Positions 7,067 through 13,782 of a DNA stretch of 13,782 nt are shown piece after piece. The position numbers and the translations under genes were made by a program. Positions within the stretch are counted from its first letter, which is position 1. Each line of letters begins with the position of its first letter. The stretch comes from UBA6115 sp964346355 (GTDB taxonomy: Bacteria > Bacillota > Clostridia > Christensenellales > Aristaeellaceae), in assembly GCA_964346355.1 (NCBI GenBank), contig CAYFUH010000038.1:1-13782 (forward strand). The letters run 5' to 3'. Below the pieces are notes generated by a model, which was not told the DNA's origin, made no database searches, and worked only from the letters and a program-made list of their open reading frames with translations.

Positions 7067-7176
7067 TGATTTTGTAAAAACCGTTCCAATACCGGCAGAT
7101 TTTGACAGGATATGGGCATGGTCATCCCGCTGCACTCCCTGCTTTTTCTGGCCGTGTCTTATGATTGTACCCTTCC

Positions 7177-7205
7177 TTTTCAGATTCCCTCAAAAGGCGT
7201 ATAAT
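7177..7205 (+). promoter_or_regulatory. Promoter of the trkA-trkH operon
   Basis: TTTTCA (7177-7182, four of six matches) and TATAAT (7200-7205, perfect) are 17 bases apart. The predicted transcript starts near 7212, with a short leader carrying AGGAGG (7229-7234) before the ATG at 7239. The leader is too short to hold a riboswitch. It is divergent from the promoter at 7038-7066. Confidence 0.7.
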
Positions 7206-7238
7206 ATCGGAAGCCGCGTCAACCCGGCAGGAGGAACC

Positions 7239-8615
7239 ATGCGTATTATTATCATCGGGGATGGAAAGGTGGGCCATTCCATCGCGGAGACCCTGGTCAA
7301 AGAAGACCACGAGGTCACCATTGTAGACCGCAGCGAGGCCGCGCTGCAGCGCAGCCAGGAAACGCTGGACGCCCTGGTGGTCAAGGGCAACGGCGTCAAT
7401 GTGGACACCCTGCTGGAAGCGGGCGCCACAGACGCGGATATCTTAATCGCCGTCACCATGAGTGATGAGATCAACATGCTGTCCTGCCTGACCGCCAAGC
7501 GTCTGGGCGCGCGCTATGCCATCGCCCGCATCCGGGACCCGGAATACAACAAAAGCCTGTCCTTCTTAATGAAGGAATTGCTCATTGACTACGTCATCAA
7601 CCCCGAGCGCATCATGGCGCTGGAAATCAGCCGCATGCTGCGCTACCCCTTTACCGGCACCATTGAAACCTTTGCCCGCGGCCGGGTGGAGATGATGGAC
7701 TTCCGCTTAGGCCGGGACGACGCGCTGGTGGGGATGGCGCTGGGCGATTTGTACCGCAAAAAGCCCAACCTGCCGCGCGTCCTTTTTTGCGCCGTCCAAC
7801 GGGAGGAGGAAGCCATCATCCCCAAGGGCAACCTGGTCTTTGAGGAAGGCGACCACATCTATGTGGCTGCGGACGTGCTGACCATCACCCAGTTTTTCCG
7901 GCAGATCGGCAAAAACACCTCGGACATCAAATCCGTGATGATCCTGGGCGCGGGCAGGATTTCCTACTATTTATGCAGGCTGCTTTTGGACATGCGCATG
8001 CAGGTCACGGTCATTGAGCGGGATGAAGCGCGCGCGATGGAATTTGCGGAGATGCTGCCCGAAGCCAGCGTCATCATGGGTGACGGCACCGACCAGGAGC
8101 TGCTGATGAGCGAAGGCCTGGACCAGTTTGACGCCTTTGTCACCTTAAGCGGCCTGGATGAGGAAAACATCATGACGGGCCTGTACGCCAAGTCCGCCGG
8201 CGTGCGCAAGGTGATTGTCAAAAACAGCCGGGACAACTACATGGACATCCTGGGCGTGATTGGCTTAGAAAGCGTGGTCAGCGTCCGCCAGGTGACCGGC
8301 AACACCATCCTGCGCACCGTGCGCACCAGGGGCGCGGCCGATTCCGCCGCCGCGGTGGAACGCATGTACCGCTTGATGGACGGCGCGGTGGAAGCACTGG
8401 AGTTTATCGCCCAGAAGGACGAATTTTTTATCAATATTCCGCTCAAGTCGCTCACTGTGAACCCCAGCGCCTTAATTGCCGTCATCGTGCGGGACGGGCA
8501 AGTGTACATCCCCTTTGGCGAGGATGTCATCAAGCCCTATGACCGGGTGGTGGTGATTGTGAAAGGCAACAATGTGCAGCGGCTGTCCGACATCTTCATC
8601 AAGGGCCTGCCATGA
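7239..8615 (+). CDS. trkA: Trk system potassium uptake regulatory protein TrkA
   Basis: Cytoplasmic gating subunit of the Trk/Ktr potassium importer; it binds nucleotides and controls the membrane subunit TrkH. The 458-residue protein has the duplicated RCK plan. The first Rossmann motif is GDGKVG (residues 7-12), with acidic Asp30 at the end of strand 2 as in NAD-binding RCK domains. The second is GAGRIS (about 237-242), where the last glycine is replaced. Each half ends in a TrkA-C type domain (EEDHIYVAAD near 205; PYDRVVVIVKGN near 435). I start at the ATG at 7239 because it follows AGGAGG and begins MRIIIIGDG. An in-frame ATG at 7161 lies upstream of the promoter and is rejected. The TGA overlaps the trkH ATG in ATGA, so the two genes are translationally coupled. 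Confidence 0.95.
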   Translation: MRIIIIGDGKVGHSIAETLVKEDHEVTIVDRSEAALQRSQETLDALVVKGNGVNVDTLLEAGATDADILIAVTMSDEINMLSCLTAKRLGARYAIARIRDPEYNKSLSFLMKELLIDYVINPERIMALEISRMLRYPFTGTIETFARGRVEMMDFRLGRDDALVGMALGDLYRKKPNLPRVLFCAVQREEEAIIPKGNLVFEEGDHIYVAADVLTITQFFRQIGKNTSDIKSVMILGAGRISYYLCRLLLDMRMQVTVIERDEARAMEFAEMLPEASVIMGDGTDQELLMSEGLDQFDAFVTLSGLDEENIMTGLYAKSAGVRKVIVKNSRDNYMDILGVIGLESVVSVRQVTGNTILRTVRTRGAADSAAAVERMYRLMDGAVEALEFIAQKDEFFINIPLKSLTVNPSALIAVIVRDGQVYIPFGEDVIKPYDRVVVIVKGNNVQRLSDIFIKGLP

Positions 8616-9222
8616 ACTGGCGATTGGTCCAAAACCTCTTAAGCAAGCTGATGGTCCTGGAGGCGGCGCTGATGTTGCCCTCCTTTTTCGTATCCCTGCT
8701 GCACAGGGAGCAGGCGCTGCTGGTCTTTGGTGTGCCCATCCTGGCGCTTGTGACGCTGGGCTTGCCGATGGCGCTCAAGCAGCCCGCATCAAAGGACGTG
8801 CACGCCCGGGAAGGCCTGGCGGTTGTGGCCCTGTCCTGGGTATTGCTGTCCCTGTTTGGCACCCTGCCTTTTATCTTGTCCGGCGTCATCCCCGGCTTTA
8901 TCAACGCCCTGTTTGAAACCGTATCCGGCTTCACCACCACAGGCGCCTCCATCCTCAGCCAGATTGAAGGCTTGCCCCATGGGGTGCTGTTTTGGCGCTC
9001 CTTCACCCACTGGGTGGGCGGCATGGGCGTGTTGATTTTGACGCTGGCCNNNNNNNNNNNNNNNNNNNNNNNNNNNNNNNNNNNNNNNNNNNNNNNNNNN
9101 NNNNNNNNNNNNNNNNNNNNNNNNNNNNNNNNNNNNNNNNNNNNNNNNNGCTGGCCGGCCGGCTGGAGTTCCTCCCGCTGCTCACCCTCTTCCACCGGGA
9201 GATGTGGAAAACCGGGCATTAA
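8612..9222 (+). CDS. trkH: Trk potassium uptake membrane subunit TrkH, interrupted by an assembly gap
   Basis: K+-translocating membrane protein that pairs with TrkA. The first 146 residues are visible (8612-9049): membrane segments at about 13-30 and 36-55, then the first pore region, FETVSGFTTTGASIL, with filter Gly111, then SFTHWVGGMGVLILTLA entering the gap. After the gap, 9151-9222 encodes LAGRLEFLPLLTLF...MWKTGH and a TAA stop, the typical TrkH C-terminus (GRLE-type end of the last helix). The two parts are in different reading frames if 100 N is taken literally, so the gap length is arbitrary. About 170 of roughly 480 usual residues are seen. About 310 residues, including the other three pore repeats, are missing from the assembly and not necessarily from the genome. 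Confidence 0.9.
9050..9149. other. Assembly gap of exactly 100 N inside trkH
   Basis: A placeholder run of 100 unknown bases. Comparing the two visible TrkH ends with the normal family length suggests about 0.9-1 kb of sequence is really missing. The frame mismatch across the run also shows that 100 is not the true size. Confidence 0.95.
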
Positions 9223-9245
9223 GAACGGTTCCAACATCAACAATA

Positions 9246-9269
9246 CGCCCTGCCGTGACTGGCAGGGCG
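9246..9269. terminator. Hairpin between the convergent trkH and Na/Pi genes
   Basis: A 9-bp stem, CGCCCTGCC / GGCAGGGCG, with a 6-base loop lies between the trkH stop (9222) and the Na/Pi gene stop (9294). Neither side carries a strong T run (CCTTGCATCC on plus, TATTGTTG on minus), so it is a modest bidirectional terminator candidate. Confidence 0.55.
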
Positions 9270-9293
9270 CCTTGCATCCATTCATTTCATTGA

Positions 9294-11204
9294 TTATTTC
9301 GGGTCCAACTCCTGGTAGGTGTCGTCCGAAACCCCGGTGAAATCCTTCGCGGGTGTGTTAAACGCCGCGGGCTCATCCGCGTCCATCAAATCCGGCACAG
9401 CCTCCGCGTCCGTGGCGTACTGCTTGTCCTGTGCGCCATTTACCTGGTTAACGGGGCAGGCAATGTCATATTGCTGCAAATAGTGTTCATACTGCGTCTG
9501 AAACATGGGGCCGTACTGGCCGGCGTGCACGTTTTGCAAATACTCGTGCCCGTCCGCCACGCCCATGTGCGCCACCTCAATCACGCTGACAGCGATGTTG
9601 CTGCAGTGGTCGGAGCTGCGCTCCAGGTTTGTAAGCAGGTCGCTTAGCACAAAGCCCAGCTCAATGGTACAGGTGCCCAGGCGCAAACGCTCCACATGGT
9701 TGGCCTTGATGATGTTGCGCAGGCGGTCAACCACCTCCTCCAGCGGCTCCACCTTCTGCGCCACAAACAGGTCGTTTTTGACGAAGGCCTCCACCGCCAG
9801 GTTGACGGTTTCCAGCACCGCCGCGCGCATGACCTTTGTTTCCTGCTGGGCTTCTATGGAGAAGCTGATCTCCTTGCTGTGCATCTCCTCCGCCACCTCG
9901 GAAATATTGACGGCATGGTCGCTGATGCGCTCAAAGTCCCCGATGATCTTGAGCATCTTGGACACCTCGCGGCTCTCCTCATCCGTCATGTGCGAAGCGC
10001 CGATTTGCACCAGGTAGGAGGTCAACTTGTCCTCATAGCGGTCAATGGTGCCTTCCAGGTCCTCCACCCCTGCCGCGGTTTTGGCGTCGTACTGGTCCAG
10101 CAGGCCATCCGCCTGAATAAAGGCCGCCAGCGCCATGTTGGCCATCTCACCGGTTAGTTTGCGGCTTTGCTCAATCGCCATGGAGGGCGTCGCCAAAAGG
10201 CGCGGGTCCAGCAGCTCCAGTTCCTCGCCGTGCTTGGAATCCTTGATGGTCTTCTTGGCCAGCCATTCCAGCTGGCGGATAAAGGGGAAGAGCACCGCCA
10301 CCGCCACAACGTTAAACACCGTGTGCACCACTGCGATGCCCACTGCCTGCACAGGCAGGGCGGTAAAGGCAAAGCCGATGAAATAATCCAGCAGATAAAA
10401 CACACTCAAAAACAGCAGGGTGCCGATGAGGTTGAAATATAAATGCACCATCGCCACGCGCCGGGCGTTGCGGTTGGCGCCAATGGAAGAGACCAGGGAG
10501 GTAATGCAGGTGCCGATGTTTTGCCCCATGATGATGGGCATGGCCGCGCCATAGGTCAAGGCGCCCGTGTTGGCCAGCGCCTGCAGGATACCGATAGAGG
10601 CGGAGGAGCTTTGGATGATGGCCGTCACCACCGCGCCCAGCAGCACGCCAAACAGGGGGTTGGAGAACAAAACCAGCATCTCGCGGAAGGAGGGGATCTC
10701 CGCCAGCCCGGAGACCGCCAGGGACATTTGCTCCATTCCAAACATCAAGACGGAAAAACCAAGCAGAATGCCCGCGGTGTCGCGCTGCCGCCTGGACGCC
10801 ATCAGCATGATGATGCCCGCAAAGGCCAAGAGGGGCGAGAAGGTGGAGGGCTTGAGCAGGGTCATGAAAAAATTGTTGCTTTGAATGCCGGTTAAGGACA
10901 AGATCCAGGGGGTGACCGTGGTGCCCACGTTGGCGCCCATCACCACTGGGATGCCCTGGGAGAGCTGCATGATGCCGGAGTTGACAAAGCCCACCACCAT
11001 GACCGTGGTAGCGGAAGAGCTTTGGATGACCGCCGTCACCGCGGCGCCTAAGGCCACCGCTTTGAAGGGATGCCGGGTCAGGTTCTCCAGAATCGGGCGC
11101 AGGCGCCGGCCCGCGCGCTTTTCCAGCGACTCGCCCATGATATGCATTCCGTACAAAAACATGGCCAATCCACCCAGCAGCTGGAACACATCATATACGC
11201 TCAT
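9294..11204 (-). CDS. Na+/phosphate cotransporter with C-terminal PhoU-like domain
   Basis: A 636-residue membrane protein of the NptA/YjbB type that imports (or in some relatives exports) phosphate with sodium. The transport part is an inverted repeat: QSSSATT (61-67) with GANVGTTVT (90-98), and QSSSASI (198-204) with GQNIGTCIT (227-235). These are the two QSSS substrate/sodium-binding motifs of the family. Several hydrophobic helices run to about residue 310. Residues of about 340-560 are helical and PhoU-like (repeated acidic helices, ISDHAVNISEVAEEM and SSDHCSNIAVSVIEVAHM), a fusion known for this family and thought to sense or regulate phosphate. A hydrophilic tail of about 70 residues follows. 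The ATG at 11204 has GGAGG six bases upstream; a second ATG at 11208 is out of frame. It is a single gene, convergent with trkAH. Confidence 0.92.
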   Translation of the reverse strand: MSVYDVFQLLGGLAMFLYGMHIMGESLEKRAGRRLRPILENLTRHPFKAVALGAAVTAVIQSSSATTVMVVGFVNSGIMQLSQGIPVVMGANVGTTVTPWILSLTGIQSNNFFMTLLKPSTFSPLLAFAGIIMLMASRRQRDTAGILLGFSVLMFGMEQMSLAVSGLAEIPSFREMLVLFSNPLFGVLLGAVVTAIIQSSSASIGILQALANTGALTYGAAMPIIMGQNIGTCITSLVSSIGANRNARRVAMVHLYFNLIGTLLFLSVFYLLDYFIGFAFTALPVQAVGIAVVHTVFNVVAVAVLFPFIRQLEWLAKKTIKDSKHGEELELLDPRLLATPSMAIEQSRKLTGEMANMALAAFIQADGLLDQYDAKTAAGVEDLEGTIDRYEDKLTSYLVQIGASHMTDEESREVSKMLKIIGDFERISDHAVNISEVAEEMHSKEISFSIEAQQETKVMRAAVLETVNLAVEAFVKNDLFVAQKVEPLEEVVDRLRNIIKANHVERLRLGTCTIELGFVLSDLLTNLERSSDHCSNIAVSVIEVAHMGVADGHEYLQNVHAGQYGPMFQTQYEHYLQQYDIACPVNQVNGAQDKQYATDAEAVPDLMDADEPAAFNTPAKDFTGVSDDTYQELDPK

Positions 11205-11312
11205 TCATTTCCTCCGGTGCAGATTCAAACTCTTTCCCATACTACACCATAGGCAGGATAACGAAAAAGGAAAATGATGTCAATTATGTCATCTGACGGA
11301 GTGCCAAAATAT

Positions 11313-11340
11313 GCAAAAACCGCCTTGCGGCGGTTTTTGC
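11313..11340 (-). terminator. Rho-independent terminator of eno
   Basis: A perfect 12-bp stem, GCAAAAACCGCC / GGCGGTTTTTGC, with a 4-base loop lies 17 bases past the enolase stop. On the minus strand the loop is GCAA and the descending arm contains TTTTT. It is likely bidirectional and also insulates the Na/Pi gene. Confidence 0.85.
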
Positions 11341-11357
11341 GCTGAAGCGTGAACCTT

Positions 11358-12641
11358 TTATTTCTTCTTCATGCTGAAGGCATCCTTGCCGGGGTAGCTG
11401 GCCTTGTTGCCCAGCTCCTCCTCAATTCGCAGCAGCTGGTTGTATTTGGCCACGCGCTCAGAGCGGGCCGGCGCGCCGGTCTTGATCTGCCCTGCGTTGA
11501 CGGCAACTGCCAAGTCCGCGATGGTGACGTCCTCCGTCTCGCCCGAGCGGTGGGAGATGACGGTGTTTAAGCCGTTCTCATGCGCCAGGCGGATGGCGTC
11601 CAAGGTTTCAGTCAAGGAGCCAATCTGGTTTAGTTTGATTAAAATCGCGTTGGCGGCCTTTTCCTTGATGCCGCGCTCAAGGCGGCTGACGTTGGTGACA
11701 AACAGGTCATCGCCCACAATCTGAACACGGTCGCCCACCTTGGCGGTCAATTTCTGCCAGCCCTCCCAGTCCTCCTCATCCAGCGGGTCTTCCAGGGACA
11801 CGATGGGGTAGTCATTCAGCAGATTTTCCCAGAAGGTGACCAACTCATCCGTGGTGAAAGTCAGCCCGGTCTTGGGCATCTTGTAGCCGCTGTCCGCCTT
11901 CCACTCGCTGGCGGCGGCGTCAATGGCCAGGGCCACGTCGCGGCCGGGCTCATACCCGGCAGTTTTGATCGCCTCCAGGATCAAATCCAGCGTCTCGCGC
12001 TCGCTCTTCAAATCCGGCGCGAAGCCGCCTTCATCGCCCACTGCTGTGGCCAGGTGCTTGGAGTTCAGCAATTTTTTAAGCGCCTGATAGACCTCCACAC
12101 CCCAGCGCAGGCCTTCTTCAAAGCTCTTGGCGCCAACGGGCATGATCATGAATTCCTGCACGTCCAGGTTGTTCGCGGCGTGCGCGCCGCCGTTTAGGAT
12201 GTTCATCATGGGCACGGGCAGCACCGCTGCCTTTTCCCCGCCCAGGTTCAAGAAGAGGGACTCGCCCTTGGCTTTTGCGACTGCCTTTGCATACGCCAGG
12301 CTGACAGCCAGGATGGCGTTGGCGCCCAGGCTGGTCTTGTTGGGGGTGTTATCCAGTTTGATCATCGCGTCATCCAGCGCTTTTTGGCTGGCCCACTCAC
12401 GCCCAACCAGGGCGTTTGCGATCTCGTTGTTGATGTGGGAAACCGCCTTTGACACGCCCTTGCCGGCAAAGGCGTTCTTGTCGCCGTCGCGCAGCTCGTG
12501 CGCCTCAAACTGGCCGGTGGATGCGCCGCTTGGCGCGGCAGCCAGACCTACAGCGCCGTTTTCAAGGACGACTTCTGCTTCAGTTGTGGGGAAACCACGG
12601 CTGTCAATCACCTGACGGCCTTTGATGGATGTAATTTTCAT
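11358..12641 (-). CDS. eno: Enolase (phosphopyruvate hydratase)
   Basis: Interconverts 2-phosphoglycerate and phosphoenolpyruvate in glycolysis; cytoplasmic. The 427-residue protein has the usual family length. Visible active-site elements are PSGASTG (37-43), His155 in GGAHAANN, Glu163 in VQEF, the catalytic Glu204 in GDEGGFAP, Mg2+ ligands Asp241, Glu284 (SLEDP) and Asp311 (GDDL), catalytic Lys336 (LIKLNQ), SHRSGETED (363-371) and Lys387. I start at the ATG at 12641 (MKITSIKGRQVIDSRG), with AAGGAG six bases upstream. An in-frame start at 12695 would add 18 residues unrelated to enolase and is rejected. It is monocistronic, with no other glycolytic gene nearby. It is divergent from the peroxiredoxin; I see no convincing promoter in its leader. 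Confidence 0.97.
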   Translation of the reverse strand: MKITSIKGRQVIDSRGFPTTEAEVVLENGAVGLAAAPSGASTGQFEAHELRDGDKNAFAGKGVSKAVSHINNEIANALVGREWASQKALDDAMIKLDNTPNKTSLGANAILAVSLAYAKAVAKAKGESLFLNLGGEKAAVLPVPMMNILNGGAHAANNLDVQEFMIMPVGAKSFEEGLRWGVEVYQALKKLLNSKHLATAVGDEGGFAPDLKSERETLDLILEAIKTAGYEPGRDVALAIDAAASEWKADSGYKMPKTGLTFTTDELVTFWENLLNDYPIVSLEDPLDEEDWEGWQKLTAKVGDRVQIVGDDLFVTNVSRLERGIKEKAANAILIKLNQIGSLTETLDAIRLAHENGLNTVISHRSGETEDVTIADLAVAVNAGQIKTGAPARSERVAKYNQLLRIEEELGNKASYPGKDAFSMKKK

Positions 12642-12739
12642 GTTGCTCTCCTTTCGCGCGTACCCATTAAAACGCTGCACTGGAATGATACCCAATTCCC
12701 CTCATTTCTATTACAAGTGTGCCTATTTTACAGAAAAGG

Positions 12740-12767
12740 TTTACAAATCGGATTTTTTGGTTATAAT
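12740..12767 (+). promoter_or_regulatory. Promoter of the peroxiredoxin gene
   Basis: TTTACA (12740-12745, five of six) and a perfect TATAAT (12762-12767) are 16 bases apart. The start site would fall near 12774, at the left edge of the palindrome described next. Confidence 0.8.
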
Positions 12768-12773
12768 TGCTAT

Positions 12774-12790
12774 ATAAGAATTATTCTTAT
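12774..12790. promoter_or_regulatory. Fur/PerR-class palindromic operator at the peroxiredoxin start site
   Basis: ATAAGAATTATTCTTAT is a perfect 8-1-8 palindrome just after the -10 box. Its inner 15 bases have the 7-1-7 layout of Fur-family boxes; against the PerR consensus TTATAATNATTATAA each half matches five of seven positions. Its position would block transcription initiation. That PerR, or a related Fur-family regulator, binds here is inference, supported by the peroxide-detoxifying product downstream. Confidence 0.6.
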
Positions 12791-12815
12791 TTAGGGCATG
12801 TGCCCAGAATAAGAA
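12784..12815 (+). promoter_or_regulatory. Leader hairpin overlapping the operator
   Basis: In the transcript, TTCTTATT (12784-12791) can pair with AATAAGAA (12808-12815), enclosing an inner GGGC/GCCC stem with loop ATGT. The left arm is also the right half of the palindrome at 12774-12790, so the two pairings exclude each other. No T run follows the hairpin, so it is not a normal terminator. Confidence 0.5.
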
Positions 12816-12839
12816 AAAACATCAGAAAGGGATGTATTT

Positions 12840-13526
12840 ATGGACAACATTCAGAACACCACCTATCACCGTATGCCGCTCATTGGCGACAAGGCGCCGG
12901 AGTTTGAGGCCGTCACCACCCAGGGCCCCATCAACTTCCCCGCAGATTATAAGGGCAAGTGGGTCATCCTCTTCTCCCATCCGGCCGATTTTACCCCGGT
13001 GTGCACCACCGAGTTTATGACCTTTGCCACCATGGCGGATGAGTTCAAGGCCATCAACACCGAGCTGGTCGGCCTGTCGGTTGATTCCCTGTACGCCCAT
13101 ATCGCCTGGCTGCGCCGCATCCAGGAGATCGAGTGGAAGGGCATGAAGAACGTGGAAGTGATGTTCCCGCTCATTGAGGACATTCGCATGGATGTCTCCA
13201 ACAAGTACGGCATGATCCAGCCCGGCCAGAGCAACACCCAGGCCGTGCGCGCCGTCTTTGTGATTGATCCGGAGGGCATCATCCGCACCATCCTGTACTA
13301 CCCGCTCACCACCGGCCGCAATTTTGATGAGATCAAGCGCATCGTGCTGGCCTTGCAAAAGGCGGATAAGGACAAGGTAGCGACCCCGGCCGACTGGCGC
13401 CCGGGCGAGGATGTCATCGTGCCCACCGCGGGCTCCTGCGGCGTAGCCAAGGAGCGCATGGAAAGCAAGGACGAGGACATGACCTGCCTGGATTGGTTCC
13501 TGTGCTTTAAGAAGGATAAGAAGTAA
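12840..13526 (+). CDS. Peroxiredoxin, Prx6/archaeal-type with C-terminal cysteine pair
   Basis: Thiol peroxidase that reduces H2O2, organic peroxides or peroxynitrite; cytoplasmic. The 228-residue protein carries the active-site motif HPADFTPVCTTE (PxxxTxxC) with peroxidatic Cys55, and an Arg in QAVRAVFVIDPEG for the active site. The long C-terminal arm of the Prx6 group (WRPGEDVIVPTAG) has further cysteines at about 200, 216 and 222. The Cys216/Cys222 spacing matches the C-terminal pair of archaeal 2-Cys Prx6 proteins such as that of Aeropyrum, so a resolving cysteine is likely. The ATG at 12840 has AAAGGG eight bases upstream. It has its own promoter, operator and terminator, and no reductase partner (AhpF, NADH oxidase, rubredoxin or rubrerythrin) is adjacent. 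Confidence 0.94.
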   Translation: MDNIQNTTYHRMPLIGDKAPEFEAVTTQGPINFPADYKGKWVILFSHPADFTPVCTTEFMTFATMADEFKAINTELVGLSVDSLYAHIAWLRRIQEIEWKGMKNVEVMFPLIEDIRMDVSNKYGMIQPGQSNTQAVRAVFVIDPEGIIRTILYYPLTTGRNFDEIKRIVLALQKADKDKVATPADWRPGEDVIVPTAGSCGVAKERMESKDEDMTCLDWFLCFKKDKK

Positions 13527-13551
13527 ACATACCTGATCATAACCAATGCGT

Positions 13552-13592
13552 AAAACCCGCCCAGGTTTTGAAAGTGCCTGGGCGGGTTTTTT
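13552..13592. terminator. Strong intrinsic terminator after the peroxiredoxin gene
   Basis: A 14-bp perfect stem (AAAACCCGCCCAGG / CCTGGGCGGGTTTT) with an 11-base loop is followed by a T run to 13592 on the plus strand. It lies 25 bases past the peroxiredoxin stop. The A run on the left arm makes it usable for the convergent gene on the right as well. Confidence 0.92.
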
Positions 13593-13615
13593 GTGTTTGG
13601 TTTTCGAAATGCGTA

Positions 13616-13782
13616 TCAGCTGCCGCGCTTGCGCCGCAGAAGGTACGCGCCCGCAAACAGGAGCGGCACGATCACAGCCAGCGTCATCAGCAGCCGGAAG
13701 CTGTGGTCCCCGGTGGGCGGTGCGGGCAGTTTGTTGGTAAACACCATCTCGCCCGCAAAGGGCACACCGTCTTTTTCGATAT
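13616..13782 (-). CDS. C-terminal end of a cell-surface protein with sortase-like anchor (partial)
   Basis: The last 54 residues and TGA stop of a gene that begins beyond the right edge. The readable end is GEMVFTNKLPAPPTGD, then a hydrophobic helix of about 18 residues (LLMTLAVIVPLLFAGAYLL), then the basic tail RRKRGS. Motif, helix and positive tail form the layout of a sortase sorting signal. The motif here would be APPTGD, a variant of LPxTG, and PPTGD-type endings occur in clostridial surface proteins. The FTN text before it resembles the end of a Cna-B/pilin-like domain ('FTNTY'). The product is likely a secreted, wall- or membrane-anchored protein. The domains upstream are unseen, so the class is uncertain. 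Confidence 0.7.
   Translation of the reverse strand, partial: IEKDGVPFAGEMVFTNKLPAPPTGDHSFRLLMTLAVIVPLLFAGAYLLRRKRGS

Noticed and set aside
7102..7107. A perfect TTGACA on the plus strand upstream of trkA
   Set aside because: No -10-like hexamer at 16-18 bases spacing (TCCCGC region); taken as chance.
7161..7238. Extended N-terminus for TrkA from an ATG at 7161
   Set aside because: It lies upstream of the -10 box at 7200-7205, has no ribosome site, and the family N-terminus is MRIIIIGDG at 7239.
12669..12720. TTGTAA and TATCAT as a possible eno promoter on the minus strand
   Set aside because: The spacer is 20 bases, too long for a normal SigA promoter; no better pair was found.
12822..13358. 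A 178-codon minus-strand frame opposite the peroxiredoxin
   Set aside because: A mirror frame of a GC-rich gene, with no ribosome site or recognisable domain; the plus-strand peroxiredoxin is certain.

Overview
The window looks like a draft chromosome segment from a GC-rich Gram-positive anaerobe of the Clostridia (Oscillospiraceae or Christensenellales type). This is inferred from strong AGGAGG-type ribosome sites, TTG starts, TATAAT promoters, GC-rich hairpin terminators, a CUT1 sugar ABC transporter without its own ATPase, a YdjI-like SPFH/zinc-ribbon protein, a Na/Pi-PhoU fusion, and a surface protein ending in a sortase-like tail. The exact taxon cannot be fixed from the sequence. Two runs of exactly 100 N (4213-4312 and 9050-9149) are scaffold gaps, and each interrupts a gene.

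Layout, left to right. (1) Low-specificity L-threonine aldolase, minus strand, with a TTG start and its own promoter. (2) A CUT1 sugar ABC transporter on the minus strand: a solute-binding protein cut off by gap 1, a strong hairpin plus an internal promoter, then two overlapping permease genes. (3) Orphan orotate phosphoribosyltransferase (pyrE), minus strand, with a clear terminator. (4) A two-gene minus-strand operon: a degenerate receiver-like protein without a recognisable DNA-binding domain, then an SPFH/Band-7 protein with two C-terminal zinc ribbons. (5) Divergent from it, the potassium-uptake operon trkA-trkH, with trkH interrupted by gap 2. (6) Convergent to trkAH, a Na/phosphate cotransporter fused to a PhoU-like domain. 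(7) Enolase, minus strand. (8) Divergent from enolase, a Prx6-type peroxiredoxin whose start region carries a perfect 7-1-7 style palindrome of the Fur/PerR class. (9) At the right edge, the C-terminal end of a membrane-anchored surface protein.

Most of the window is ordinary housekeeping and transport. Ion and nutrient handling recurs (K+ uptake, Na+/phosphate, sugar import), but the genes sit in separate transcription units. The most unusual items are the receiver-like/SPFH gene pair, the three alternating copies of one 8-base element in the peroxiredoxin leader, and the split expression control inside the sugar transporter locus. I found no CRISPR array, tRNA, rRNA, insertion sequence or prophage gene.
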